Of a stretch of DNA of 64,000 bases, positions 20,601-29,485 are shown in pieces. The notes under the pieces are model-generated. The model did no database searches and was not told where the DNA came from. It was given only the letters and a program-made list of their open reading frames with translations. Where the stretch lies: the NCBI GenBank assembly GCA_015061545.1, contig SUWJ01000007.1, positions 28,614 to 92,613 of the forward strand, written 5' to 3'. A program made the translations under genes and the position numbers. How positions within the stretch are numbered: position 1 is the stretch's first letter; each line of letters opens with the position of its first letter. The stretch comes from Lentisphaerota bacterium. Its GTDB lineage: Bacteria; Verrucomicrobiota; Lentisphaeria; Victivallales; Victivallaceae.

Positions 20601-21084
20601 TTATATTGCCGAACACGCTCCCGCCGATCACGCCTTTCTGATAAATCGGGCGCATATTCCGACCGTGAACAGCTTCAAACGGAACATTTTTGAGCTGTTC
20701 AAAGGGTACTTTCAGGGCAAAAACAAAGTTTTTACCCGCGCCGAAGCTGTACGCCTGATACTCGAACTGCATATTGATTTCCACCCGGCTGCCATCAGCA
20801 TTTATCACCCCTTCCTGACGGAAACGGTGCTGCGGATCTTTGCTCCAGACGTTGAACGCAGTTGAACCATCGGGCAATACTTTCTTTTCCATATGCAGCT
20901 TATCAGCGGTAAGCAAAACCTTGTCATTGCACGTAAAGCTGCTGGAGCTTATCAATTCTTTTCCGCGGAAACCGACCGAAAACGAACCGTTTTTTTCCTG
21001 TAAAGTAAAGTCGCCTCCGCTGCAAATAAATCCCATTGTCCCGAACAACGTAAAAAGGCTCCAACAACTTTTGATCCATCCCAT
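17629..21084 (-). CDS. large secreted glycoside hydrolase-like protein (GH42-like barrel plus beta-galactosidase trimerisation-like domain)
   Basis: signal peptide; barrel-like region NIDGIMIDEACFTGSNFCGCGDCRSDF; C-terminal flavodoxin-like region YDIIADMTLSEKLLQNYKVLFVAASGPLSDEQISVMRSFAEKGGTVVLG. Confidence 0.7.
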   Translation of the reverse strand: MGWIKSCWSLFTLFGTMGFICSGGDFTLQEKNGSFSVGFRGKELISSSSFTCNDKVLLTADKLHMEKKVLPDGSTAFNVWSKDPQHRFRQEGVINADGSRVEINMQFEYQAYSFGAGKNFVFALKVPFEQLKNVPFEAVHGRNMRPIYQKGVIGGSVFGNITAAHARMFTPQLERGSVLFDFSPHGVCTYAGATLNTNIGMWGVMRMKDDPEYLQLVAARTLPDWGGGIAAKLVLTAGGYKEFKIYHPRQKYSYYNALPAQKLYSFGADKVGYRYCKLDLKKSDSGDGWSDPGNAAIEKGKHEGAFYSAVYGSGNAGLTVGGLQPGYYFVTLGVGNFEGKENKFSVKVNGKTLLKDIVVKNRTASSVTKVFKLEKGVAEIEFSGNWRISTLGFQQLLNFYEDFSFSRGFWVTDGFEPGVMYNNAHYAKEPDFAVGRTDVIMPDPEQAPLPDKPLVYTVALPDAETQKLMEWRYNVNVSELGINNNGTFHEFNAPGLVERRMDELKRDKCNMVLISGLLSRHTYPAHLARVRKVLTRMADAAHQRGMKIYDHIDYTLLWNMDSGFRVAAEKPYWLARELDTLLPTTDFCVNNHDRNQAFRKYLVKWVRDTNIDGIMIDEACFTGSNFCGCGDCRSDFTADTDQQWPLNELAPDQVNKKGVQANTPLAKQHRTWRKKRVGDWWVELRKSISEEKADFSFQFYTTHYGLSSNYAPNQLGADMLQVGRAVDFLGTEIMPRNIWATARAGFAFRKAMNMFKIAFGTPIYGQIYAVGGWDVAYFGWGMMNMNGQVYWAEPAMECPPGKSNYFLFGDRNMDIKKALSHADVALLFSSQGRDNAIRMNYRNELFGLAQTLGEMNVNYDIIADMTLSEKLLQNYKVLFVAASGPLSDEQISVMRSFAEKGGTVVLGPIAGIADQYGNLREKWPFEDIFKFKPADSVSKVRQLDLDNGQVVKPQEVITAFLPIPRDMKMPESSLTMVWGKTRIPAAFDAALGKGRVIFMPLAIGSAVMQNEVMTGLKVNFELDENVAMAYRHLLKDILKKAQAGTWRCNAPAKVFTTLYKQENCYYAHFLNATGVNLGKNDVVRNALPENAFPPLEEDIEFVIPDKNISRAQAASPDFEGWKELAVSKNAAGLQVKLPKELLKVYTLVRVE

Positions 21085-21133
21085 GTGATTTCTCCTTTAT
21101 CAGATTTTTACCTAAATAATGCTGTAAATTCTC

Positions 21134-23140
21134 TTAAAACCCGAACGTAAGCTGTTTGGCTTCACGCGGTATATCCTGCGCTGGATCCTTGCTTTCCTGC
21201 TCTTGAGCGTTATTGTCGGGCGAATCGAACAATGCCAATGCTTCCTGCTTGAAAGTATTTTCCTGTGTCTGCATTAGCGCACTCTCTTCCGGAGCAACAA
21301 CTTTTTCCGACGGCGTCAAAGCAATAAATTCATCGACAGATACGATCTTTACAGCAAGTTTCCGCGCCTTGACCAGTTTGGAGCTGTTTTCATTTATATC
21401 GGCGGCGACCAGCAAACTTAAATCTTTATTAACGCTGTCCACCGCCTTATAGCCCTTGCTTTCAGCCAATTTTTCATAATAGGAGCGTTTTTCCGGCATC
21501 TTGCCCGTAAAACATACCGTGGGCAGCGCCTGCACAGAGTTATCCGAACGGATCAGCTCCACCGCTGCCAGCAATTCGTCAATAAAGGCTCTTTGTTCCT
21601 TCAGCACGCGGTGCATGGCTTTGGCGCGTTCGGGGCCGATTCCGGCAATATCGGCAAGTTTCGCTTCGTCGGCGCAACGCAGTTCCTCCAGCGGCATTAT
21701 ACCGAGAACCGCTTTTGCAACATTCAGTCCCACATGAGGAATATTCAGCGAAGCCAACAGCTGAAAATCGTTGACCTTACGTGCTTTGGCAATTTCGCGG
21801 CAGAGATTTTCCGCCGATTTATCCTTGAAGCTCTCCAGCTGCATAATATCCGCTTTGCTCAATTCAAAAATATCCTGCAGCGAGCGCACCTGCAAAGTCT
21901 GCATCATCTTGCGCAAAGTCGGTTCGCCCAACCGTTCAATACCGATATTGCGCACCGCTGCCAGCAGATTCTGCAGCTGCATTTCAAAACAATCTTTATT
22001 TACGCAGCAAAGCTCAGGTCCATGCTGTTCCAGCTTGCTGCCGCAACAGGGGCAGGAACTTATGATCACACTTTGGCGGTTCTCGCCGGGCAGCGAATTG
22101 ACAATGTAAGGTATAACATCCCCTGCCCGCTCGACTTCAATGATATCGTTCAGACAAAGATCCCGATCGATCACATTCTGCAAATTGTGCAGCGTGGCGT
22201 GAGTTATGGTCACGCCGCCGATCTCCACCGGGTCGATCTCCGCAACGGGAGTCAGACAATTTTTCCCGAAGCTCCACTCCACCTTGCGCAGCACACTCTG
22301 CTTGCGGATGTTGGTAAATTTAAAAGCGATCGCCCCCCGCGGGTGATGCGCTGTATTGCCCAGACCGGCAGCGTACTCTTCGTCCGCCAGTTTTATCACC
22401 ACGCCGTCGGTGGGATAAGGCATATCGGCGATCTGCTCAAGAAATCCGGCAAAATATTCTGCCAGCTCCCGACGGCTGCAGCAACAGGAGATCTTGCGGT
22501 AATCCACCAGAGTGAGTTTGGCACCCTGAGCTTTGATATCGTCTATTTCTTTAAGCCCCATGATTCCGGCGGCGGCGTTGCGGGAATTTTTATACACCTC
22601 GCCGTTTTTGCGTTTGATCCGGCTGTAAATATTGCGGAAATCGTCATCGCGGATAATTATTTCCCCGCGAATCGACTGATCTTTAAGCAAGGGGCCGGTA
22701 TAATCCATACTTTCAAGTTCGATCAACGGCACTTTATCGGAGATATCCTCGCCCACGCTGCCATCGCCGCGGGTTACCAGCACACCATTTTCCCACAATG
22801 CTGAAATACCGTCGTATTTAGGCTGCAGCAGCAGCATTTCATCGCCGCTGCGGACATACTTATCTGCCCACTCCATAACTTTTTCCAAACTGTATGCCTT
22901 ATCCAGCGACAACATCGGCTCGCGGTGTCTGACTTTCCCCGCAGCTGCCACTTTCTGAGCATGGATCGCAGTCAGCAACTCATGATCGGGCTGCAGCTGC
23001 TCCAGCTCGCGCAACAGATTATCGTACTCAACGTCCGAAATTTCGGGAGCAGCCTGATTCCAGTAAAGATCGTTATGATAGTTTATAAGCCTTACAAGTT
23101 CTTCCAGCGTATGCACAAAACACCTCGTTATTTCTGCCAT
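21134..23140 (-). CDS. ligA: NAD-dependent DNA ligase
   Basis: KYDG active site (LQPKYDGISALWENG), RGDGSVGEDIS, tetracysteine zinc finger CPCCGSKL..CCVNKDC, HhH and BRCT regions. Confidence 0.96.
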   Translation of the reverse strand: MAEITRCFVHTLEELVRLINYHNDLYWNQAAPEISDVEYDNLLRELEQLQPDHELLTAIHAQKVAAAGKVRHREPMLSLDKAYSLEKVMEWADKYVRSGDEMLLLQPKYDGISALWENGVLVTRGDGSVGEDISDKVPLIELESMDYTGPLLKDQSIRGEIIIRDDDFRNIYSRIKRKNGEVYKNSRNAAAGIMGLKEIDDIKAQGAKLTLVDYRKISCCCSRRELAEYFAGFLEQIADMPYPTDGVVIKLADEEYAAGLGNTAHHPRGAIAFKFTNIRKQSVLRKVEWSFGKNCLTPVAEIDPVEIGGVTITHATLHNLQNVIDRDLCLNDIIEVERAGDVIPYIVNSLPGENRQSVIISSCPCCGSKLEQHGPELCCVNKDCFEMQLQNLLAAVRNIGIERLGEPTLRKMMQTLQVRSLQDIFELSKADIMQLESFKDKSAENLCREIAKARKVNDFQLLASLNIPHVGLNVAKAVLGIMPLEELRCADEAKLADIAGIGPERAKAMHRVLKEQRAFIDELLAAVELIRSDNSVQALPTVCFTGKMPEKRSYYEKLAESKGYKAVDSVNKDLSLLVAADINENSSKLVKARKLAVKIVSVDEFIALTPSEKVVAPEESALMQTQENTFKQEALALFDSPDNNAQEQESKDPAQDIPREAKQLTFGF

Positions 23141-24336
23141 GCATCATTCAGAATCATCCGCAGCACATCGGCGCTGTTGGCAAGCGGTACCGGGCGCGGC
23201 GCCAACTCAAGTTTCATGCGGTTGGCACCTGCGCTCAGGCAGGTTTGCTCCAAAAGGGCGCGATCCAATTCGGGGAAATCCGTCAGGAGCGGCACTTGCC
23301 ATGAATCCAACAGTTTTTCGTAATTACCGATCACTTCCGATGCGGTATTGCCGCCTAATACCTTACCGATTTCGCAAGTACGCGCTTCCACTTCGCTGCG
23401 GCAGATATAATATCGCCATGCGGCAGGCAGCAAGCGGGCAACGGCGATACCGTGTTCGATTCTGCCGAACCATGAAAAACTCAACAGATGGGGCAAGCCC
23501 GTAGATTTATTGCGGATCGTCAAACCGCCCAAGGCGGAAGCCAGCTGCAGTGCTTTGCGCGCCCGCCGATCGGCAGGATCAACCAATGCTTGACGCAAAT
23601 TATTCATCAGCAGCAAAACACCCAGCGCCGCCGCTTCGTTGACCCACATTTTATTTTCGTCCATATTGACATTGAGCCACCCCTCCAGCAGATGTGCCAG
23701 CGCATCGCAGCCGGTTGCCAGCGTTACTGCTTGTGGCATCGAACAAGTCAATGCGCCGTCCAGCAGCGCAATTTCAGGCGCCAGCACCGGATCGCTTATC
23801 AACTGCTTTACCCCTTTGCTGCGGTTGACAATGTTGCTGTAATGAGTTATTTCGCTGCCGGTACCGGACGTGGTGGGAATGGCAATGATCCGTTTGAAAT
23901 TGCGATCGGGAAATTTTTTACTGATCGAATCCGTACCGAAACACTCTTCCAGCGGCAGAGTGCTTTGTTGAACAATAAGCGCCGCCTTGGCTGCGTCCAA
24001 CACGCTGCCGCCGCCCAGCGCAATAACTGTATCGGCGTTTTCCCGCCGCAGAAAATCCGCCATGGCGTTGACCGTTTCCATATCCGGTTCAGGCGGAATA
24101 TTCTTAAAGCGCACCACCGCGCAATCAGCATAGCGCAACGAGTTCAAGAGCTTGCTCCACGCCCCGGATCTATCCGCCGAAGTGCAGCCGGTAAAAACTG
24201 CCGCTTTCCGACAGTTGTGCTGCTGCACAAACTCATCCAGCGCACTCCAGGAATCATCGCCCTGAATTACAGCTGTGCCGTTCCACGCCGCCAGCATCTG
24301 AACTGCCTGTTCAAACCAATTGCCTTTGCCGTCCAT
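23128..24336 (-). CDS. iron-containing alcohol dehydrogenase family protein
   Basis: IALGGGSVLDAAKAA, IPTTSGTGSEIT, TGCDALAHLLEG. Confidence 0.88.
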   Translation of the reverse strand: MDGKGNWFEQAVQMLAAWNGTAVIQGDDSWSALDEFVQQHNCRKAAVFTGCTSADRSGAWSKLLNSLRYADCAVVRFKNIPPEPDMETVNAMADFLRRENADTVIALGGGSVLDAAKAALIVQQSTLPLEECFGTDSISKKFPDRNFKRIIAIPTTSGTGSEITHYSNIVNRSKGVKQLISDPVLAPEIALLDGALTCSMPQAVTLATGCDALAHLLEGWLNVNMDENKMWVNEAAALGVLLLMNNLRQALVDPADRRARKALQLASALGGLTIRNKSTGLPHLLSFSWFGRIEHGIAVARLLPAAWRYYICRSEVEARTCEIGKVLGGNTASEVIGNYEKLLDSWQVPLLTDFPELDRALLEQTCLSAGANRMKLELAPRPVPLANSADVLRMILNDAWQK

Positions 24337-24390
24337 AAATAAGCATCCCGTATTAAATCAAAATATTTGCTGTTTCCAACAACTTGAATT

Positions 24391-24427
24391 AAAAAAGGCC
24401 CGCTGAAACACTTGTTTCAGTCAGGCC
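24391..24427 (-). terminator. intrinsic terminator after peptidylprolyl isomerase gene
   Basis: minus strand GGCCtgaCTGAAAC-aagt-GTTTCAGcgGGCC followed by TTTTTT. Confidence 0.8.
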
Positions 24428-24455
24428 GATAATCTTTTTTCAGAACTCAGTCATA

Positions 24456-25628
24456 TCACTTGGCCGGGGCAGGAGCCGCAGGTGCAGCTGCAGGAGCAGC
24501 TGCGGGAGCTGCGGGCATGGCAGGAGCTTTGACCAGAATCTGCACTTTGGCATCTTTCATCAGCTGGGCAAAGACCTTCTGAGCGGCCTCGTTGCGCTTC
24601 TGATTAAGCAGCATTGCCTGCAGACGGTCCTTGACTTCCGCCAATTCGATCTTGCGTTCGCTCTGGGCGGCGTCGCGGCGGATGATGTGATAACCGAACT
24701 GAGTTTTGACCGGAGCCGAAAGTTCGCCCGCTTTCAGCGCAAAAGCGGCTTTTTCAAACTCAGGAACCATCTGTCCCGTGCTGAAAGCGCCCAGCGAACC
24801 CTGTGCGCTCTTGCCGGAAGGACAGGTGCTCTTTTCGGCGGCCAGTTTGCCGAAGTCAGCGCCTTTTTTCAGCTCGGCAAGAATCGCTTCGCACTCCGCC
24901 TTGGCTTTTGCCCAGGCCTTGTCGTCGGCATCTTTATCCACCCCGATAAGAATGTGCGAAGCGCGAACGCTGCCTTCGGGATCACCGGGTTCAACGAACT
25001 GCTCAGGATTTTCCTTGTAGAACTTTTCCAGTTCCGCTTGAGTCACTTCCAGCTTGCCGGTTTTCTGTTCGATAAACTTTTCAAAAGCCAGCATTTTCTG
25101 AGCTTCTTTGCTTTCGGACTGTTCTTTGATGATGCTGTCGATGGTCTTGCCCTGAGCCTTGAGCATCTGCTCGATCATATTGCGCTGCTCCTGGGGCATC
25201 TTTTCGATTTCGCTCTTGATCTGAGCGGCAATATCCGCAGCGGTAACTTTGATCCCCGATTTGGCGACCGCCTGATCGATCACCTGAGTAAGAACATACT
25301 GTTCAACCATCTGCGGAGCCTGCATTTTCAGCATTTCCACGGGCACCTGCGCCGGGATCATACCGTTGGGGATCTGCTGGGCGGCAAATTTGATAAACTC
25401 ATCTTTAGTCACCGCCTTGCCGTCAATGGTCGCCACCGTTGCGGGCAGAAAATCAAACGCTTTAGCCACAGGAGTACCCGCCTGCTGATTCATTGCCGCC
25501 ACCAGATTGGCACCGTCTTTCTGCGCTTCAGGCGCGGGGACCGAAGTGGTCCGCGGATTGTCAGCCATCAGCATTGCACCCATACCAAGCACCATACCCG
25601 GTACCAGCATCATCTTGAATTTACCCAT
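24456..25628 (-). CDS. parvulin-type peptidylprolyl isomerase (SurA/PpiC-like), exported, Ala/Pro-rich tail
   Basis: signal peptide; rotamase domain VRASHILIGVD...GSLGAFSTGQMVPEFEKAAFALKAGELSAPVKTQFGYHIIRRD; C-terminal (APAA)n. Confidence 0.92.
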   Translation of the reverse strand: MGKFKMMLVPGMVLGMGAMLMADNPRTTSVPAPEAQKDGANLVAAMNQQAGTPVAKAFDFLPATVATIDGKAVTKDEFIKFAAQQIPNGMIPAQVPVEMLKMQAPQMVEQYVLTQVIDQAVAKSGIKVTAADIAAQIKSEIEKMPQEQRNMIEQMLKAQGKTIDSIIKEQSESKEAQKMLAFEKFIEQKTGKLEVTQAELEKFYKENPEQFVEPGDPEGSVRASHILIGVDKDADDKAWAKAKAECEAILAELKKGADFGKLAAEKSTCPSGKSAQGSLGAFSTGQMVPEFEKAAFALKAGELSAPVKTQFGYHIIRRDAAQSERKIELAEVKDRLQAMLLNQKRNEAAQKVFAQLMKDAKVQILVKAPAMPAAPAAAPAAAPAAPAPAK

Positions 25629-25758
25629 AAAAATCTCCTTTTATTTTTATTTTCCGGACTCAATAATCCTTAACCACACTCTAAGACCGCACCGCGAAAC
25701 ATAAAGTTTCAGCCGCAAAGCCCAATAATATAATGCTTCAGGCGCGTGTTATATTTAG

Positions 25759-25787
25759 AAGATAACCCTGTTTTATCAATTTTTCAA
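25759..25787 (-). promoter_or_regulatory. putative promoter of peptidylprolyl isomerase gene
   Basis: minus strand TTGAAA - 17 nt - TATCTT. Confidence 0.5.
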
Positions 25788-25819
25788 GCCGTAAATAGTT
25801 TTTTTTATAGAAATAATAC

Positions 25820-25848
25820 TTGCGAAAATCAACTTTGGGTTGTAAATT
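25820..25848 (+). promoter_or_regulatory. putative promoter of pfp
   Basis: TTGCGA - 17 nt - TAAATT. Confidence 0.5.
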
Positions 25849-25915
25849 ACCATCCGTAACAAATGTTTTGAGAAGATCGAACAGTTTTTTCATAATCAAA
25901 CGAAAGGATAAAAAA

Positions 25916-27577
25916 ATGAGTGCTGCTGTTTCTGCTCTCCAGAAGGCGCGTGCCGCCTACCAACCCAAACTGCCCAAAAGCCTGCGTAACGGCGCCGCCG
26001 CCAAAGCGGTAAACGGCGAACCCACCACCGCTGCCGGCAACGTTGAACAGATCAAAGCGCTGTTCACCGAAAACTTCGGCAGCCCCATGGTGACTTTTGA
26101 AGCCGCCGCTGCCGATGCAGTCAACAGCAAATTCAACGCCGGTGTGATCCTTTCCGGCGGTCAGGCCCCCGGCGGTCACAACGTTATCGCGGGTATCTAC
26201 GACGGTCTGAAAAGCCTCAACAAAGAAAACAAGCTCTACGGTTTCCTCAAAGGTCCTGACGGGCTGGTCAAAAATGAGTACATCGAACTGACCGATGAAA
26301 TCATCGATGCTCACCGCAACACCGGCGGGTTCGATATGATCGGCTCCGGCCGTACCAAGCTGGAAAAAGTTGAACAGTTCGAAGCCGGCAAAAAGAACTG
26401 CGAAGCGCTGGACATCAAAGCGCTGGTCATCGTCGGCGGCGATGACTCCAACACCAACGCCTGTCTGTTGAGCGAATATTACCGCAAGACCAAGGCGGGT
26501 ATTCAGGTGGTGGGCTGCCCCAAGACCATCGACGGCGACTTGAAGAACGAATATATCGAAGCCAGCTTCGGGTTCGACACCGCCTGCCGCGTCTACAGCG
26601 AACTTATCGGCAATATCGGCCGCGATGCCAACTCCGCCAAGAAATACTGGCACTTCATCAAACTGATGGGCCGCAGCGCTTCGCACATTGCTTTGGAATG
26701 CGCATTGCAGACCCAGCCCAACGCCACGATCATTTCCGAAGAAGTGGCGGAAAAGAAAACCACGCTGGCGGAAATCGTTGATTACCTCGCCGGCATTGTT
26801 GCCGACCGCGCCGCCAACGGCATGAACTTCGGCGTGGCGCTGATCCCCGAAGGTCTGGTGGAATTCATCCCCGAAGTCAAAGCGCTTATTGCCGAACTCA
26901 ACGATCTGCTGGCAAAAGAAGAAGCTGCTTTTGCCGCGATTACCGAAGCCGATGAAAAGATCGCCTTCCTCAAGGCTAAACTTTCGGCGGATAAAGCAGC
27001 GGTCTACGCCAGCTTGCCCCGTACCATCCAGCTGCAGCTCTGCCTGGACCGCGACCCCCACGGCAACGTGCAGGTTTCTCTGATCGAAACCGAAAAGATG
27101 CTGGCCGAAATGGTCAAGACCAAGCTCGCTACCTGGAAAGCCGAAGGCAAATACAACGGCAAATTCAGCGCCCAGACCCACTTCTTCGGCTACGAAGGCC
27201 GTTGCGCCGCGCCGTCGAACTTTGATGCCGACTACTGCTACAGTCTGGGTTACACCGCAGCTGCGCTGCTGGCGGCGGGCGTTACCGGCTATATGTCCAG
27301 CGTGCGCAACACCATGCTGCCGGCGGACGAATGGGTTGCCGGCGGTATTCCGATCACGATGATGATGAATATGGAACGCCGTCACGGTGAAGACAAGCCG
27401 GTTATCAAGAAGGCGCTGGTGGAACTGGAAGGCAAACCCTTCAAGTTCTTTGCTTCCAAGCGTGCCGAATGGGCAAAAGAAACCAGCTATGTCTATCCCG
27501 GTCCCATCCAGTATTTCGGTCCGTCCGAAGTCTGCGACCAGTGCACCAAGACTCTGGCGCTGGAACAGAGCAAGTAA
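25916..27577 (+). CDS. pfp: pyrophosphate-dependent phosphofructokinase (long PFP type)
   Basis: [25 protein letters not shown] (GGDD marker of PPi specificity), [11 protein letters not shown] at 25916 after AAAGGA SD. Confidence 0.95.
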   Translation: MSAAVSALQKARAAYQPKLPKSLRNGAAAKAVNGEPTTAAGNVEQIKALFTENFGSPMVTFEAAAADAVNSKFNAGVILSGGQAPGGHNVIAGIYDGLKSLNKENKLYGFLKGPDGLVKNEYIELTDEIIDAHRNTGGFDMIGSGRTKLEKVEQFEAGKKNCEALDIKALVIVGGDDSNTNACLLSEYYRKTKAGIQVVGCPKTIDGDLKNEYIEASFGFDTACRVYSELIGNIGRDANSAKKYWHFIKLMGRSASHIALECALQTQPNATIISEEVAEKKTTLAEIVDYLAGIVADRAANGMNFGVALIPEGLVEFIPEVKALIAELNDLLAKEEAAFAAITEADEKIAFLKAKLSADKAAVYASLPRTIQLQLCLDRDPHGNVQVSLIETEKMLAEMVKTKLATWKAEGKYNGKFSAQTHFFGYEGRCAAPSNFDADYCYSLGYTAAALLAAGVTGYMSSVRNTMLPADEWVAGGIPITMMMNMERRHGEDKPVIKKALVELEGKPFKFFASKRAEWAKETSYVYPGPIQYFGPSEVCDQCTKTLALEQSK

Positions 27578-27604
27578 TCAATAAAAAGTAAACGGTAAGT
27601 TGAT

Positions 27605-27919
27605 ATGAGCAATACAAACAACGCTGCTATCGACGTAAAATATGTTGCGGAGCTGGCTCGTATTGATCTGGCGGAAGAAGCTGTGGAAAAACTCCAGCAG
27701 GATATGCAGAATATCGTGGCGTACATCGAACAGCTTTCCGAACTGGATGTAAGCAATATCGAGCCGACCGCTCATGCCGCCGCCCTGACCAATGTAGTGC
27801 GCAAAGACGAAGCCAAAACCAGTTTTCCCCGGGAAACTATGCTGGCAAATGCCCCCGCAGTACTGGATGGAGAAACGATCAAAGTTCCTCAGGTGCTGCC
27901 GGGAGAAGGGATCAATTAA
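27605..27919 (+). CDS. gatC: Asp-tRNA(Asn)/Glu-tRNA(Gln) amidotransferase subunit C
   Basis: VKYVAELARIDLAEEAVEKLQQDMQNIVAYIEQLSELD. Confidence 0.92.
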   Translation: MSNTNNAAIDVKYVAELARIDLAEEAVEKLQQDMQNIVAYIEQLSELDVSNIEPTAHAAALTNVVRKDEAKTSFPRETMLANAPAVLDGETIKVPQVLPGEGIN

Positions 27920-27922
27920 GTT

Positions 27923-29392
27923 ATGAATATGATGTCTATTGCACAGGCGGCAGAAGCATTGAAACTCGGGAGCGTAACTTCCGCGGATTTGGTGGAGGCG
28001 GTGATTGCCAACGTAACGGAACGGGACGGCGCTGTCAAGGCGTTTCTCAAGCTGGATGCAGATAAACTGCGCAAGCTGGCGGCCGAATCCGATGCGCGCC
28101 GCGCTGCGGGTAATGCCCTGAGTGAATACGATGGTATTCCTGTCGGGATCAAAGACTGTATCGTTACCGGAGGCGAAACCTGCGCCTGCGCTTCCAAGCT
28201 GCTGGAAAACGTGGTATCACCTTACGACTCAACCGCAGTAGCCAAGCTCAAAGCGCTGGGTTTTATTCCCACCGGACGGCTCAATATGGACGAGTTTGCC
28301 ATGGGCAGCAGCTGCGAAAACAGCGCGTTTCAGAAAACAGCCAACCCCTGGGATACCGATCGGGTACCCGGCGGTTCATCGGGCGGTTCAGCGGCTGCGG
28401 TCGGTGCCAGACTGGTGCCGGCAGCGCTGGGCAGCGACACAGGCGGCTCGATCCGTCAGCCCGCAAGTTTCTGCGGGATCGTGGGGCTTAAACCCACCTA
28501 CGGACGGGTATCCCGCTACGGCTTGGTGGCGTTCGCCTCCAGTCTGGATCAGATCGGCCCGATGACCACGAGTGTGGAAGATGCCGCGATCCTGCTGGAA
28601 GCGATAACCGGGGCCGATCCCCATGACTCCACAAGTCTGCCGCTGGAAAAGGAAGCGTTTGTTCAGGCGGTACGTCAAACTACCGCCGATGAGTTCAAAA
28701 CCCTCAAAATCGGTCTGCCCGAAGAGTATTTCAATGCCGAAGGCATGAGTGCGGAAGTCAAAGCCGCCATCGATCAGGCGGTCGAACAGGTCAAAGCAGC
28801 GGGTGCGGAGATCGTGCCGGTAAAACTGCCGCATACCAAGTATGCAGTTGCAGTATACTACATTATCGCCACGGCGGAAGCCAGCGCCAATCTGGCGCGC
28901 TTCGACGGGATCCGCTACGGCGCACGCAAAGAAGCTAAAGATCTGGTATCCAGTTATTTTGCCAGCCGCGGTGCCGGTTTCGGCGAAGAGGTAAAACGGC
29001 GTATTCTGCTGGGAACTTATGTGCTGAGCAGCGGTTATTACGATGCGTATTACCTGCGGGCACAAAAGGTGCGTACCCTGATCCGGCGCGACTTTGAAGA
29101 AGCGTTCAAAAGCTGCGATATATTGCTGACACCTGTAGCGCCCAACGTGGCGTTCAAGTTCGGCGAAAAAAGTTCGAATCCGCTGGAAATGTATCTTTCG
29201 GATATTTTCACTATTGCCCTCAATCTGGCGGGCAACTGCGGAATCAGCGTACCGGCAGCGCTGGGCAGCGAAAGCGCCATGCCTATTGGCGTACAATTCA
29301 TTGCTCCCGCTCTGGCGGAAAACAAACTGCTGAAAGCGGCGCGGGCTTTTGAATTGATCCGTGGCAGTTTCCCTGCCCTGCAGGGGTGCTGA
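27923..29392 (+). CDS. gatA: Asp-tRNA(Asn)/Glu-tRNA(Gln) amidotransferase subunit A
   Basis: amidase signature VPGGSSGGSAAAVGARLVPAALGSDTGGSIRQPASFCGIVGLKPTYGRVSRYG. Confidence 0.96.
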   Translation: MNMMSIAQAAEALKLGSVTSADLVEAVIANVTERDGAVKAFLKLDADKLRKLAAESDARRAAGNALSEYDGIPVGIKDCIVTGGETCACASKLLENVVSPYDSTAVAKLKALGFIPTGRLNMDEFAMGSSCENSAFQKTANPWDTDRVPGGSSGGSAAAVGARLVPAALGSDTGGSIRQPASFCGIVGLKPTYGRVSRYGLVAFASSLDQIGPMTTSVEDAAILLEAITGADPHDSTSLPLEKEAFVQAVRQTTADEFKTLKIGLPEEYFNAEGMSAEVKAAIDQAVEQVKAAGAEIVPVKLPHTKYAVAVYYIIATAEASANLARFDGIRYGARKEAKDLVSSYFASRGAGFGEEVKRRILLGTYVLSSGYYDAYYLRAQKVRTLIRRDFEEAFKSCDILLTPVAPNVAFKFGEKSSNPLEMYLSDIFTIALNLAGNCGISVPAALGSESAMPIGVQFIAPALAENKLLKAARAFELIRGSFPALQGC

Positions 29393-29426
29393 CACCGCAG
29401 ACAAGCAATCAAACGGCTGTTAACCA

Positions 29427-29464
29427 GGCGCAGTATCAACAGGGTAGAACTCTGATACTGCGCC
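29427..29464 (+). other. strong stem-loop between gatA and downstream gene (possible terminator/attenuator)
   Basis: perfect 12-bp inverted repeat GGCGCAGTATCA / TGATACTGCGCC followed by GGATTTTTCC. Confidence 0.7.
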
Positions 29465-29485
29465 GGATTTTTCCGGAGCAACGTA

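Noticed and set aside
24470-24520. GCAGGAGC-type short repeats
   Set aside because: Encode the Ala/Pro-rich tail of the peptidylprolyl isomerase; not a separate repeat element.
25847-27385. 512-aa minus-strand ORF
   Set aside because: Antisense shadow of pfp, whose protein is unambiguous.
29165-29175. GTTCGAATCC, tRNA T-arm-like string
   Set aside because: Internal to gatA coding sequence with no cloverleaf.
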